A stretch of DNA of 64,000 nt from Tabrizicola_A sp965284335 (GCF_965284335.1 NZ_OZ260076.1); one strand, 5' to 3'; positions 42,502 through 51,523 are shown, numbered from the stretch's first letter. Program-made: numbers and translations. Notes: generated by a model not told the origin, from the letters alone.

Positions 42502-43433
42502 CCAAAGCGCAAGACGGGATCGACCCGCGCGCGCTGCGCGATGCCTTTGGCTGCTTTATGACCGGGGTGACCGTGGTCACCACGCTGGATGCCACCGGCA
42601 TGCCGCAGGGCTTTACCGCCAATTCCTTTTCATCGGTGTCGCTGGACCCGCCGCTTTTGCTGGTCAGCCTCGCCAATTCCTCGCGCAATCTTAAGACCTT
42701 TTCCAAAGGTGCGGGCTTTGCGGTAAATATTCTGGCCGAGGGACAAAAGGATATTTCCGCCACCTTTGCCCGGCCCAGCGATGATCGCTTTGCCAATGTC
42801 TATTGGCGCAAGGGGCCGGTGGGGAACCCGCTGATCGCCGGGGTCTCGGCTTGGTTTGATTGCACGCTGGATCAGGCCATTCCGGCGGGGGACCATACGA
42901 TCTTGATCGGCCGGATCGCCGGGTTCGAGGCGACGCCCGCCGCCGGTTTGGGCTATTACCGGGGGGCCTATGTCACCCCGGCGCAGACGGCGGCGGCCAT
43001 GCCTGCGGGGCCCGATGTGGTGATCACCGCCATTCTGGAGGCCGAGGGTAAGGTGCTGTTGCAAGACGACGGGCGCGGCGGGCTGACCCTGCCCATGGCC
43101 CGCGCAGGCCGCGACGGGGTGCAAGCCGCCCTTGCCCAGCTGATCGCGGCCTCGGGGCTGACCGCCCAGCCCGGCGCGGTATACGCCGTCTATGACGACC
43201 CCGCCCAAGGCGCGCAGCACATCGCCTTTCTCTGCCCCACAAGCCCCGGCAAGCCGCGCATGGGCGCGCTGGTCGATCTCACCCGCGAGGGGGTGGCCGA
43301 TGTCACCGATCCTGCCGCCCGCATCATGCTGGAACGGCTGGCTGATGAGGCCCCAACCGGCCGCTATGGCATTTACTTTGGCACGCATGAACAAGGTCGC
43401 GTGCAACGGACCCAAGAAAGGGATGAGCCATGA
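42498..43433 (+). CDS. Flavin reductase fused to a degenerate NUDIX-like domain
   Basis: 311 residues. Residues 1-165 are a flavin reductase domain (FGCFMTGVTVVTTLD, GFTANSFSSVSLDPPLLLV, and later LGYYRGAY) that supplies reduced FMN. From about 172 a second domain (DVVITAILEAEGKVLLQDD, GGLTLPMARAG) resembles NUDIX, but the box residues RExxEE are replaced (AALAQLIAASGL), so hydrolysis is unlikely. Overlaps the monooxygenase gene as ATGA. The fused tail is an unusual architecture. Confidence 0.83.
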   Translation: MTKAQDGIDPRALRDAFGCFMTGVTVVTTLDATGMPQGFTANSFSSVSLDPPLLLVSLANSSRNLKTFSKGAGFAVNILAEGQKDISATFARPSDDRFANVYWRKGPVGNPLIAGVSAWFDCTLDQAIPAGDHTILIGRIAGFEATPAAGLGYYRGAYVTPAQTAAAMPAGPDVVITAILEAEGKVLLQDDGRGGLTLPMARAGRDGVQAALAQLIAASGLTAQPGAVYAVYDDPAQGAQHIAFLCPTSPGKPRMGALVDLTREGVADVTDPAARIMLERLADEAPTGRYGIYFGTHEQGRVQRTQERDEP

Positions 43434-44467
43434 AATTCTCGTTGTTCGTTCACATGGAACGCGTCAGCCCCACCGACGAGGAGCCGCGGCTTTATGAGGA
43501 AATGCTGGAGCTATGTCAGATGGCCGACGAAGGCGGCATGCATGCCATCTGGACGGGCGAGCATCACGGGATGAGCTTTACCATCGCGCCCAATCCGCTC
43601 TTGAACCTTGTTGATCTGGCGCGGCGAACAAAGAACGTCCGCCTTGGCACTGGCACCGTGATTGCCCCTTTCTGGCACCCGATCAAGCTGGCCGGTGAGG
43701 CGGCGATGGCCGATATCATCATGGATGGCCGTCTTGATCTGGGCATCGCGCGCGGGGCCTATTCCTTTGAATATGAACGCGTCATGCCCGGCCTTGATGC
43801 GTGGAACGCGGGCGGGCGGATGCGCGAGCTGATCCCGGCGATCAAAGGGCTCTGGGCGGGGGACTATACCCATGAGGGCGAGTATTGGCAGTTTCCGAAA
43901 ACCACCTCGGCGCCGAAACCCCTGCAACAGCCCTTCCCGCCGATCTGGGTCGCGGCGCGCGACCCGAACAGCCATGACTTTGCGGTGTCGCAGGGCTGCA
44001 ATGTGCAGGTGACCCCCCTGCACCAACCCCATGACGAGGTGGTGAGCCTGATGGAGCGCTTCAACGCCGCCTGTGCCGCCCACCCGGATGTGCCGCGCCC
44101 CAAGATCATGATCCTGCAGCACGGCTATGTCGCCAAGGATGCCGCCGATGCCGATCTGGCCGCGCAGGAATTGAACGCCTTCTACTGCTATTTCGGCGCG
44201 TGGTTCCTGAACAAGCGGCCCATCACCCAAGGCCTGATCCAAGAGATCACGCCCGAGGAAATGGCCGCCCACCCCTTCTATTCCCCCGCAGCGATGCGGG
44301 AGAACCTGCTGATCGGGGACGCCGCCGAAGTCATTGAAAAGTTGAAAAAGATCGAAGCACTCGGCTATGACGAGTTCTCTTTCTGGATCGACAGCGGCAT
44401 GAGTTTCGCGCGCAAGCGTGACGGGCTGCGCCGGTTCATCGACGAAGTCATGCCCGCTTTTGCCTGA
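43430..44467 (+). CDS. LLM-class flavin-dependent monooxygenase
   Basis: 345 residues, luciferase-like TIM barrel. MKFSLFVHMER, GMHAIWTGEHH, LGTGTVIAPFWHPIKLAGEAA and GRLDLGIARGAYSFEY are the FMN-site and barrel motifs. It depends on reduced flavin, most likely from the reductase encoded just upstream. These enzymes oxidise aldehydes, sulfonates or N-heterocycles; the following aldehyde dehydrogenase suggests an aldehyde product. Confidence 0.9.
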   Translation: MKFSLFVHMERVSPTDEEPRLYEEMLELCQMADEGGMHAIWTGEHHGMSFTIAPNPLLNLVDLARRTKNVRLGTGTVIAPFWHPIKLAGEAAMADIIMDGRLDLGIARGAYSFEYERVMPGLDAWNAGGRMRELIPAIKGLWAGDYTHEGEYWQFPKTTSAPKPLQQPFPPIWVAARDPNSHDFAVSQGCNVQVTPLHQPHDEVVSLMERFNAACAAHPDVPRPKIMILQHGYVAKDAADADLAAQELNAFYCYFGAWFLNKRPITQGLIQEITPEEMAAHPFYSPAAMRENLLIGDAAEVIEKLKKIEALGYDEFSFWIDSGMSFARKRDGLRRFIDEVMPAFA

Positions 44468-44474
44468 GGACCCG

Positions 44475-45938
44475 ATGGAGCGTTTCCAGCACTATATCGA
44501 CGGCCAGTTCGAGACGGGCGCGGCGCAGTTTGCCAGCCTTGACCCAGCCACCGGCACCCCTTGGGCCGAGATGCCTGCGGCAAGCGCTCAGGATGTGGCC
44601 CGCGCGGTCGAGGCGGCGCATCGCGCCTTTCTGGGCCAGCCCTGGGCCGGGATGACCGCAACGGCGCGCGGCAAACTCCTGTATCGGCTCGCCGATCTGG
44701 TGCAGGCCGCCGCCCCGCGTCTGGCGGCCTTGGAGACACGCGACACCGGCAAGATCATTCGCGAAACCAGCGCGCAGATCGCCTATGTCGCGGAATACTA
44801 CCGCTATTACGCGGGCCTTGCCGACAAGATCGAAGGCGCGCACCTGCCCATCGACAAGCCCGATATGGAGGTCTGGCTGCGCCGCGAACCGGTGGGCGTG
44901 GTCGCGGCCATCGTGCCGTGGAACTCGCAACTGTTCCTGTCGGCGGTGAAACTGGGGCCTGCGCTTGCAGCAGGCTGCACCGTGGTTCTGAAGGCCAGCG
45001 AAGATGGCCCCGCGCCCCTGCTGGAATTCGCGCGTCTGGTGCATGAGGCGGGCTTCCCGGCGGGCGTCGTCAATATCCTGACCGGCGGGCCCGAGGCGGG
45101 CCATGCCCTGACCACCCACCCCAAGGTCGCCCATATCGCCTTTACCGGCGGGCCGGAAACCGCGCGCCATATCCTGCGGGCCAGTGCGGAAAACCTTGCC
45201 AAGACCTCGCTGGAACTGGGCGGCAAATCCCCCTTTATCGTCTTTGACGATGCCGATCTGGACTCTGCCGCCAATGCCCAAGTCGCGGGTATCTTCGCCG
45301 CCACCGGGCAAAGCTGCGTGGCAGGCTCGCGCCATCTGGTGCAGCGCGGGGTCAAGGAGGCCATGCTCACCCGCCTGAAAGCCAAGGCCGAGGCCGTGGC
45401 CATCGGCGCGCCCGACCAGATGACGACCGAAGTCGGCCCCCTCTGCACCCAGCGCCAGCGCGAGCGGATTCAGGCGCTGGTCGATGCCTCGGTCGCCGCC
45501 GGGGCCAAGCTTGTCACCGGCGGCGTCACGCCTTCGGGGCCGGGCTTTTTCTATCCGCCGACGATCCTTGACTGCACCGACGCCCCCGATGCCCACGTGG
45601 TCCAGCAGGAATGTTTCGGCCCGGTGCTGTCTGTCATCGCCTTTGACACGGAAGAACAGGCGCTGACGCTGGCCAATGACACCGCCTATGGCCTGGCCTC
45701 GGGCGTGTTCACCCGCTCGCTCACCCGCGCGCATCGAATGATCCGGGGCATTCGGGCGGGGATTGTCTGGGTGAACACCTATCGCGCCGTGTCCCCCATC
45801 GCGCCCTTTGGCGGCCACGGTCTTTCGGGCCACGGGCGCGAAGGCGGCATGGCGGCGGCGCTGGATTACACCACGGTGAAAACCGTGTGGCTGCGCACCT
45901 CGGACGACCCGATCCCCGACCCCTTCGTGATGCGCTAG
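44475..45938 (+). CDS. NAD(P)-dependent aldehyde dehydrogenase
   Basis: 487 residues. Catalytic Cys281 in ATGQSCVAGSR and Glu247 in SLELGGKSP; NAD fold with IVPWNSQLFLSAVKLGPAL and FTGGPETA. It oxidises an aldehyde to the acid, presumably the product of the upstream monooxygenase. Starts 7 bases after that gene and ends by overlapping the convergent yggS stop by 4 bases, closing the operon. Confidence 0.93.
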   Translation: MERFQHYIDGQFETGAAQFASLDPATGTPWAEMPAASAQDVARAVEAAHRAFLGQPWAGMTATARGKLLYRLADLVQAAAPRLAALETRDTGKIIRETSAQIAYVAEYYRYYAGLADKIEGAHLPIDKPDMEVWLRREPVGVVAAIVPWNSQLFLSAVKLGPALAAGCTVVLKASEDGPAPLLEFARLVHEAGFPAGVVNILTGGPEAGHALTTHPKVAHIAFTGGPETARHILRASAENLAKTSLELGGKSPFIVFDDADLDSAANAQVAGIFAATGQSCVAGSRHLVQRGVKEAMLTRLKAKAEAVAIGAPDQMTTEVGPLCTQRQRERIQALVDASVAAGAKLVTGGVTPSGPGFFYPPTILDCTDAPDAHVVQQECFGPVLSVIAFDTEEQALTLANDTAYGLASGVFTRSLTRAHRMIRGIRAGIVWVNTYRAVSPIAPFGGHGLSGHGREGGMAAALDYTTVKTVWLRTSDDPIPDPFVMR

Positions 45939-46588
45939 GCGTAACTCCGCGCGCCGAAAATCGCGCTGCCCACCCGCACATGGGTGGCCCCATGGGCAAT
46001 GGCCGCCTCGAAATCGCTGCTCATCCCCATCGACAGGCCCGACAGCCCGTTGCGCGCCGCCATCGCGGCCAGCATGGCGAAATGGGGGCTGGCGTCCTCG
46101 CCCTCGGGCGGAATGCACATGAGACCCTGCAAGGGAAGATCCATCGCCTGGCAGCGGGCAATGAAGGCGTCCAGATCATCGGGCAAGACCCCCGCCTTCT
46201 GCGGCTCCACCCCGGTGTTCACCTGCACGAACATCTGCGGCGCGGCACCCCGCTCTTGCACCAACCGCGCGAGCTTATCGGCCAGCGAGGGGCGGTCCAC
46301 CGAATGAATGGCGTCGAACAACTCAAGCGCAAGCTTGGCCTTGTTGGTCTGCAAGGGGCCGATCATATGCACCTGAACCCCGGCAAAGCGCGCCCGCAGG
46401 TCGGGCCATTTGCCCGCCGCTTCCTGCACATAATTCTCGCCAAAAACCCGATGCCCCGCCTCCAGCACCGCGACCACGCGATCAAGCGGCTGCACCTTGG
46501 ACACCGCGATCAACTGGGTAGACCCCGAGGCCCGACCATGGGCCAGCTCGGCGGCACGAATGCGGGCGGTGATATCGGCAAGTGACAT
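45935..46588 (-). CDS. YggS-type pyridoxal phosphate homeostasis protein
   Basis: 217 residues. Single TIM-barrel PLP protein: Lys in LIAVSKVQP, FGENYVQE, HMIGPLQTNKAK, VNTGVEPQKAG and GLSMGMSSDFEAAIAHGATHVRVGSAIFG-type C-terminus, abbreviated here. GGAGG lies 7 bases before the ATG. The reading frame stays open for another 1.1 kb upstream, but that part is antisense to the porin cassette. It is the last conserved gene before the variable region. Confidence 0.93.
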   Translation of the reverse strand: MSLADITARIRAAELAHGRASGSTQLIAVSKVQPLDRVVAVLEAGHRVFGENYVQEAAGKWPDLRARFAGVQVHMIGPLQTNKAKLALELFDAIHSVDRPSLADKLARLVQERGAAPQMFVQVNTGVEPQKAGVLPDDLDAFIARCQAMDLPLQGLMCIPPEGEDASPHFAMLAAMAARNGLSGLSMGMSSDFEAAIAHGATHVRVGSAIFGARSYA

Positions 46589-46701
46589 GAGCAATCCTCC
46601 TGGCCGCCAGATGGCCATATCAGCGGGGGAAAGAAAAGCGAGACTTGGGGGCGGCCAAACTGGCAGAAAGTTCACTTTAACTCTCTGTCCTGAAAACAAA
46701 G

Positions 46702-47557
46702 TCTTCTCGCGACTACTGCTATGGCTCTGTCCGCTGGCGTCGCTTACGCTGAAGTTTCGGTCTCGGGCAACGCTCGCGTCGGTCTGAGCTACAATGAAGC
46801 CGCTGCTCAGGAAACCACGATGGACAACCGCGTCCGTATCGTGTTCGGCGCTTCGGGTGAAACCGACGGCGGCCTGTCCTGGTCGGTCTCGTCGCGTATC
46901 CGCACCGGTAACGAAGCTGGCGCTTCGGTGAACGCACTGAACGAACTGGGTGTGACCATCTCCGGCGCCTTCGGTTCGCTGACCGTTGGTTCGGAATCCT
47001 CGGCTGCTGAATACGCTGTTGGCGATTTGGCTGGTGTTGGCTACATCGCAACCGGTGCTGGCAACGAAAACCTGTTCCTCAACACCGACGTTATTGGCGC
47101 TCGCGCTCTGTACAGCTACACCGCTGGCGATCTGAGCGTTTACGCTTCGGCTGGCCAGCTGGGCACTGATGCCTATGCCCTCGGTGCAACCTATACCACT
47201 GGCGGTCTTACCCTTGCATTGGGCTACGAAGACATCTCGGTTGCTGATCACTTGATCGTCGGCGTCACCTATGCATTGGGCGACACCAAAGTTAAGGCAA
47301 CCTACGGTGAAGGCGATGTCGCTGGCGTCAAAGGTACTCAGGCTGGCGTTTCGGCAGCTCACACCATGGGTGCATTGACATTGGCTGCTTACTACCGCAC
47401 TACCGAACTGAGTGGTCTTGGTGCAGTTATTGCTGAAGCTGACAACTACGGTTTGGGCGCATCCTACGATCTGGGTGGCGGTGTTGCATTCAAAGCTGGT
47501 GTTGCTGACATCAACGGCACCAACCGTGCTGAGATGGGCATGACCTTCTCGTTCTAA
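46702..47557 (+). pseudogene. Silent porin cassette 1 (no start codon or promoter)
   Basis: From base 46702 it encodes a signal-peptide remainder (LSAGVAYAEVS) and a complete beta barrel ending in the C-terminal Phe (GMTFSF). The first codons are absent: the frame meets TGA at about 46690, and the only start, ATG at 46721, leaves just ten residues before the cleavage site. Homology to cassette 2 and to the intact porin begins at the same base (TCTTCTCGCGACT). The barrel is undamaged and keeps highly-expressed-type codons, so it looks like a stored variant more than a decaying gene. It is very similar to cassette 2. Confidence 0.8.
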
Positions 47558-47579
47558 TCTGACCTCGTCAGATGAACGG

Positions 47580-47611
47580 AAAGAGCGGGCTTCGGTCCGC
47601 TCTTTTCTTTT
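47580..47611 (+). terminator. Terminator of porin cassette 1
   Basis: AAAGAGCGG pairs with CCGCTCTTT, followed by TCTTTT. The hairpin and loop (GCTTCGGT) are identical to those after the intact porin at 59263-59296 on the other strand, so the 3' flanks of the two porin units are homologous. Confidence 0.9.
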
Positions 47612-47717
47612 GTGTTGTTGTTTGCTGAAAACTCTACAGCCGACCGCCAGCGCAGCTTCAGCGTTATTCGCTAAAGATCCCGTTCCCCAGCCTCTTGGTT
47701 GGCTGAAACAATAGGAA

Positions 47718-47735
47718 AGAAGTAGCGAGAAGACT
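47718..47735 (-). repeat. Inverted copy of the porin cassette boundary sequence
   Basis: On the minus strand AGTCTTCTCGCTACTTCT matches 46700-46717 at 16 of 18 bases, including 11 consecutive. It faces the boundary of cassette 1 and lies downstream of its terminator. It might be a recombinase site or a trace of another porin start (LLATS). Confidence 0.5.
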
Positions 47736-47812
47736 GCAATCCGGCTGACCGGCATATGGAAGCCGTCATATTACCTGCCCAAGTAGCTTCGCCAAAATAG
47801 TCGATTACGCCG

Positions 47813-49609
47813 TTACTTGACCTGCAATGCAGAAATCAGCGGAGCAAGATTGGTTTCAAACTTCCGCCACGCCTCGGAACTTCCTTTGTAAATTTGGCGT
47901 TTGACTTGAGAGGCGCTAGCCGTTCGTATCGCGCGATCGTTCAAGTGAAAATTAAGGCAAGCATCTTGCCACGCAAGCCCAGTGAAATCGATAATGCGTC
48001 GCGACCATTCTTCAGGCGCTTCTGTGAGGGCCTCATATTGAACGTCCAGGATTTGGTCCGGGAACAGTTTATGCCAATGAGCCATTAGGTCGCTATAGAG
48101 ATGCCAATAGGTTGCAACGTCCTTGAGATCGAAGGCGTATCCGTTGCCATCAGATGAGAAGTAATGCTTGAAGATTGACCAGCATGTCGCGACTGGTTCA
48201 CGTTTCATGTGAATTATCTTCGCTTCTGGAAATGCGGATAATATGAAACCTATCCAGCGGAAATTTACTGGCATTTTGTCTGTCACAACGGTTGAGTTTC
48301 CGTCTGATAAGCTACTGATTTCATTTAAGTATGACTTGCGCAACGCTGATAAGTCGTCAGTGCTCGGGCGTTGTTGGGTCGAGTAAAAGCGTTCCATAAT
48401 TGGAAGACACAATTGACCCAGCGTTTCGAGCTCTCCTGCTCCGTGCACATCACTGTGACTTGCTATAATTTGTTCTACGAGGGTTGTGCCAGACCGCATC
48501 ATACCAAGCACAAACACTGGACGCGGCACCGCGTGTGCGGTGTTGAGGGGGCTTAGAGGTTGGGCAAAAAGCTTGTGTAACGTGTTGAAGAGGAGTTGGT
48601 CGGTCGCAATGTCGTAACCAAGCAGCTTCTTTCGGATTGCATTCGCCTCAACGAGCAGCTCAAACGCTTGATGGTATTCGGCGTTATCCTCGTGTGCTTT
48701 CGAGCGGGCGAACGACATATACATTCGATCACGCTCTGAAAGTCTTTTAATCATGCTTCTTTCTAGAACCCTTAACGCGGGATCGTTAGGCGAGTATTTA
48801 TGCACAGCTGATAGATTGCGGTGAGCTTGGGCGAATTCTGGCTGGAAACCAATGGCTTGCATGTATGCAGCCTCTGCCTCCGTATCCCGTCCCAACTGAT
48901 GCAAGACGGTCCCAAGATTGTTACCAGCAGATGCGTAATCGGGTTTCAGGCTTAGTGCTTCGCGATAGAAGCTGATCGCATCATGAAGTCGCCCGGCATC
49001 ACGAAGAGCGTTGGCACGATTGTAGGGGATCTTGTGGTTTTTGGGATTAATGGCGGCTGCGGCTGCAAACGTTTCTTCTGCCGCATCAAATCGCCGCTGA
49101 GCCGCCAATGTCATGCCAAGGTTGTTTAAAACATCGTCATTTGAGGGGGCCAACTTGTTTGCGCCCTTGAAATAACGCTCTGCGAGCGGAAAATCTCCCG
49201 ATAGGAACGCCGCATTTCCTGCTGCAATCCAACAAACTAGACTAGCAGGTTGCAACTGCGTCGCAGCATTAAGATGGGCCGCGGCGTCTGAATGTCGACC
49301 CGCTGCTGACAAAGCTTGGCCCAAAATTAAATGTAGATCGGCTGATCCGAAGGCGGCGGCGGGCAAATTTTTGGTCAGAGCGATAATCTCCGCCACGCGA
49401 CCGTTTGCAGCAAGCTCATGCAATCTTTGCAGAACGACTTTGTTTAGCGCGAGTTGGGCACGTTTTTCGATGTCCGCAAGGTAAGCTGCAGCGCGAACAT
49501 TATTCGGGAACTTGGCAAGAATTTCCGCCAGAACAGATGCCGCCTCAGTGGGCTGATGAGCTATCAAAGAGGCTGCTTTGCGCAGAGCCATGTCAACATT
49601 GAGGCGCAA
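47813..49609 (-). CDS. TPR-sulfotransferase protein 1
   Basis: 598 residues from a TTG with GGAG upstream; the paralogue at 59175 has TTG at the same place. Residues 1 to about 280 form TPR repeats (for example DVLNNLGMTLAAQRRFDAAE, SAGNNLGTVLHQLGRDTEAE). From about 345 is a sulfotransferase domain with the PAPS loop FVLGMMRSGTTLVEQII and GAGELETLGQL. Such proteins may sulfate peptides or polysaccharide. No signal peptide. It is visibly less GC-rich than the chromosome around it and convergent with the porin cassette. Confidence 0.85.
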   Translation of the reverse strand: MRLNVDMALRKAASLIAHQPTEAASVLAEILAKFPNNVRAAAYLADIEKRAQLALNKVVLQRLHELAANGRVAEIIALTKNLPAAAFGSADLHLILGQALSAAGRHSDAAAHLNAATQLQPASLVCWIAAGNAAFLSGDFPLAERYFKGANKLAPSNDDVLNNLGMTLAAQRRFDAAEETFAAAAAINPKNHKIPYNRANALRDAGRLHDAISFYREALSLKPDYASAGNNLGTVLHQLGRDTEAEAAYMQAIGFQPEFAQAHRNLSAVHKYSPNDPALRVLERSMIKRLSERDRMYMSFARSKAHEDNAEYHQAFELLVEANAIRKKLLGYDIATDQLLFNTLHKLFAQPLSPLNTAHAVPRPVFVLGMMRSGTTLVEQIIASHSDVHGAGELETLGQLCLPIMERFYSTQQRPSTDDLSALRKSYLNEISSLSDGNSTVVTDKMPVNFRWIGFILSAFPEAKIIHMKREPVATCWSIFKHYFSSDGNGYAFDLKDVATYWHLYSDLMAHWHKLFPDQILDVQYEALTEAPEEWSRRIIDFTGLAWQDACLNFHLNDRAIRTASASQVKRQIYKGSSEAWRKFETNLAPLISALQVK

Positions 49610-50092
49610 TCACATACTCCATCGTGGTCATCTGACGCTTCAGAGAAGTCATTGTTATCCAGCGGACTGACAAACAACGCAACCCATGCATCCATCCCGC
49701 ATTTTGATTTATGCCATCAGCTATGCGTCAGCATTTTTGTTTGCGGCTTCACTGCGAACAGTCACAGCCTCAATGATACTTGCGGATGCTGTTGCATAGG
49801 TTGGTAACAGTATCGCCGTGCTTGATTGCCAACTCGGTTCTACGCAGCAAGAGTTCCAGTTCAACACGCCGTGTTATTGTGTGCTTGGGGAGGTTGATAC
49901 GAAGCCACTGAACATGACGCTCCGCTGCCTACTTTGAACATGGCCAAAGAATACTTGGTCGACAACTGCGCAAGACCAAGCTCTAATGATTGCAATACAA
50001 ATGCGTTAGTCTAATGCGCTTAGGGCCAATGGTTTCGACTTGAGCCAGCGACTCGAAAGTGTTGTTTTTCGGGCAAATAAGAGGGCATAGAA
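49610..50092. other. Non-coding stretch upstream of TPR-sulfotransferase 1
   Basis: 483 AT-richer bases with no supported gene; short readings in several frames lack ribosome sites. It must hold the divergent promoters for the sulfotransferase and the small lipoprotein. GCGTTAG TC TAATGCGC at about 50003-50019 is a weak palindrome. Nothing else stands out. Confidence 0.5.
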
Positions 50093-50233
50093 ATGCTAAG
50101 GCTAGTAGTCCTATCAGGATTCATCTTGCTAAGTGCGTGTAGCACCGCACGTGGCCTTATGGATGGCGTCGGAGCTGTTACAGAAGGTCTTGGTGAAGAC
50201 ATTATGAACGCTGGCGGCGTTCTTCGACGGTAA
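50093..50233 (+). CDS. Entericidin-like small lipoprotein
   Basis: 46 residues. A hydrophobic leader ends in the lipobox LLSAC, lipidated Cys at about 16, followed by a short Gly/Ala-rich amphipathic tail (GLMDGVGAVTEGLGEDI) as in EcnA/EcnB. AAGAGGG lies 8 bases before the ATG. Entericidins are small envelope lipoproteins, first described as an antidote/toxin pair; no partner gene is seen here. It sits just before the first recombinase gene. Confidence 0.72.
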   Translation: MLRLVVLSGFILLSACSTARGLMDGVGAVTEGLGEDIMNAGGVLRR

Positions 50234-50314
50234 CCTTAGCTCCGCAAAGAAAATACCTGGTTTTCTTGGCTCCCTTCATCCGCTCTACTGATGAGCTTTG
50301 AAAGGAGAGCAACT

Positions 50315-51286
50315 ATGTTCGAATCATTGTTTCGACCGAAAACACAGAAACAAGCTGCTACAATCAAACCAGAACTGACTCTCAACGAATTTTTTGACCG
50401 CTATTTCTTTCCGCATGTTGAGGTAAAGAAGAAACGTCCGCGTCACGATTTTTTGACCTACAACAAGCTTTTTCGAAATACGCTTGGGTGTAAGCTGCTG
50501 ATTGAGTTGGACAATTTGACTCTGGATGCATGGGTTCACTCACATATCAAGAGCCACTATCTGCCAAGCACGATAAACAAGCATATCTTCTTCATGAACC
50601 GCATGTTGAACATGGCCTGTCATTGGGGGTTTCTTGATCAGAACACCTTTCGTGATCGCAAGATTCAGCGATTGAAGTTGGGAGATTACAAGCAACGCTT
50701 TCTGGTTCGAAGCGAAATAATCCGTATCTTGAACGCCTGTCGAACCGATCTTCACCCATTTCTCTACGTCTTTGTGAAACTTCTCATTCTGACAGGTGCG
50801 AGAAAAAGCGAAGCACGGTTGGCCAAGTGGAAAGATATTGATCTTGCAAAACGCCTATGGACAGTTCCTGTCGCGAAAGGTGGGCGTAGTCGCCGAATTG
50901 TTTTGAGTCATGCAGCAATAGAAACCTTGTTGGAAATCGAAGCGATCTCAGTTCGCTTGGGTTTGCCAACGGAACGTGATAACTATCTGTTCATCAATCC
51001 AAGAACTTTGACGGCATACGACGCATTTCATGCAGCTTGGTATAGAGCGAGAGAACGGGCTGGATTACCCACTGTTCGCATTCACGATCTTCGACATACC
51101 TTTGCAAGTTTGCTGATCAACAACGGTGCGTCAATTTATGAAGTGCAGAAACTGCTTGGTCATTATCATGTGTCAATGACGGAGCGATACGCCCATCTCT
51201 TTCCAGATACGCTGCACGACTGCGTAGAGATCATGTCTGACAAGTTAACCGACATTGATCTGAAACCCCATCCAGAAGCGCCGTAG
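50315..51286 (+). CDS. Tyrosine recombinase 1 (phage-integrase family)
   Basis: 323 residues. A core-binding N-domain (about 25-130) precedes the catalytic domain with Arg163 (TGARKSEAR), His257/Arg260 (HDLRHTF), His283 (LLGHYHVSM) and nucleophile Tyr292 (ERYAHL); all are intact. AAAGGAGAG lies 6 bases before the ATG. It is a full-length relative of recombinase 3 at 56395, but coded with AT-richer codons. It sits close to porin cassette 1 and the sulfotransferase, so it may recombine cassette boundaries. Confidence 0.93.
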   Translation: MFESLFRPKTQKQAATIKPELTLNEFFDRYFFPHVEVKKKRPRHDFLTYNKLFRNTLGCKLLIELDNLTLDAWVHSHIKSHYLPSTINKHIFFMNRMLNMACHWGFLDQNTFRDRKIQRLKLGDYKQRFLVRSEIIRILNACRTDLHPFLYVFVKLLILTGARKSEARLAKWKDIDLAKRLWTVPVAKGGRSRRIVLSHAAIETLLEIEAISVRLGLPTERDNYLFINPRTLTAYDAFHAAWYRARERAGLPTVRIHDLRHTFASLLINNGASIYEVQKLLGHYHVSMTERYAHLFPDTLHDCVEIMSDKLTDIDLKPHPEAP

Positions 51287-51328
51287 AGCCTCTGAGAGGG
51301 TATGTGGGAAAAAGAGGAAGATGTTGTT

Positions 51329-51523
51329 ATGAAAAAGAAACCCATGACAGAAGAAGAGTCACTCGCCGCGAAATATCGCAAGTTCAATGACAATGGAAAG
51401 CGTGTGTATGACAGTTTGTCATACGAACAAATGCAGGGAGTGTTGAAGGCGATGCATTCGGGAAAGCTTGAAGTCATCGGACCCGATGGCAAACCCGTGA
51501 AATTTGATAAAGGAGAAGAATGA
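51329..51523 (+). CDS. Small hypothetical protein of the recombinase 1 operon
   Basis: 64 residues, highly charged: KKKPMTEEESLAAKYRKF, then VYDSLSYEQMQGVLKAM and a final turn-rich LEVIGPDGKPVKF. AGGAAG lies about 9 bases before the chosen ATG; an ATG at 51302 is closer to a weaker site. No family recognised. The stop overlaps the next gene (ATGA). The size and position after an integrase suggest an excisionase-like or accessory factor, without motif support. Confidence 0.6.
   Translation: MKKKPMTEEESLAAKYRKFNDNGKRVYDSLSYEQMQGVLKAMHSGKLEVIGPDGKPVKFDKGEE

Noticed and set aside
46689..46702. CTGAAAACAAAG before cassette 1 as a mutated original start (ATGAAAAAGG)
   Set aside because: Resemblance is short, out of frame by one base and lacks an upstream ribosome site; cassette 2 has nothing similar. 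Kept only as an alternative explanation.
46721..47557. ATG at 46721 as a genuine start for porin 1
   Set aside because: It would leave only ten residues before the signal cleavage site and has no ribosome site; the base is a CTG-to-ATG change relative to cassette 2.
46589..47755. Long minus-strand open frame continuing upstream of the yggS-type gene
   Set aside because: It is antisense to the porin barrel; the YggS start at 46588 has its own ribosome site and family N-terminus.
49981..50025. GCGTTAG/TAATGCGC near 50010 as a recombinase core site
   Set aside because: Arms match only over a few bases, much weaker than the pair at 55245-55270.
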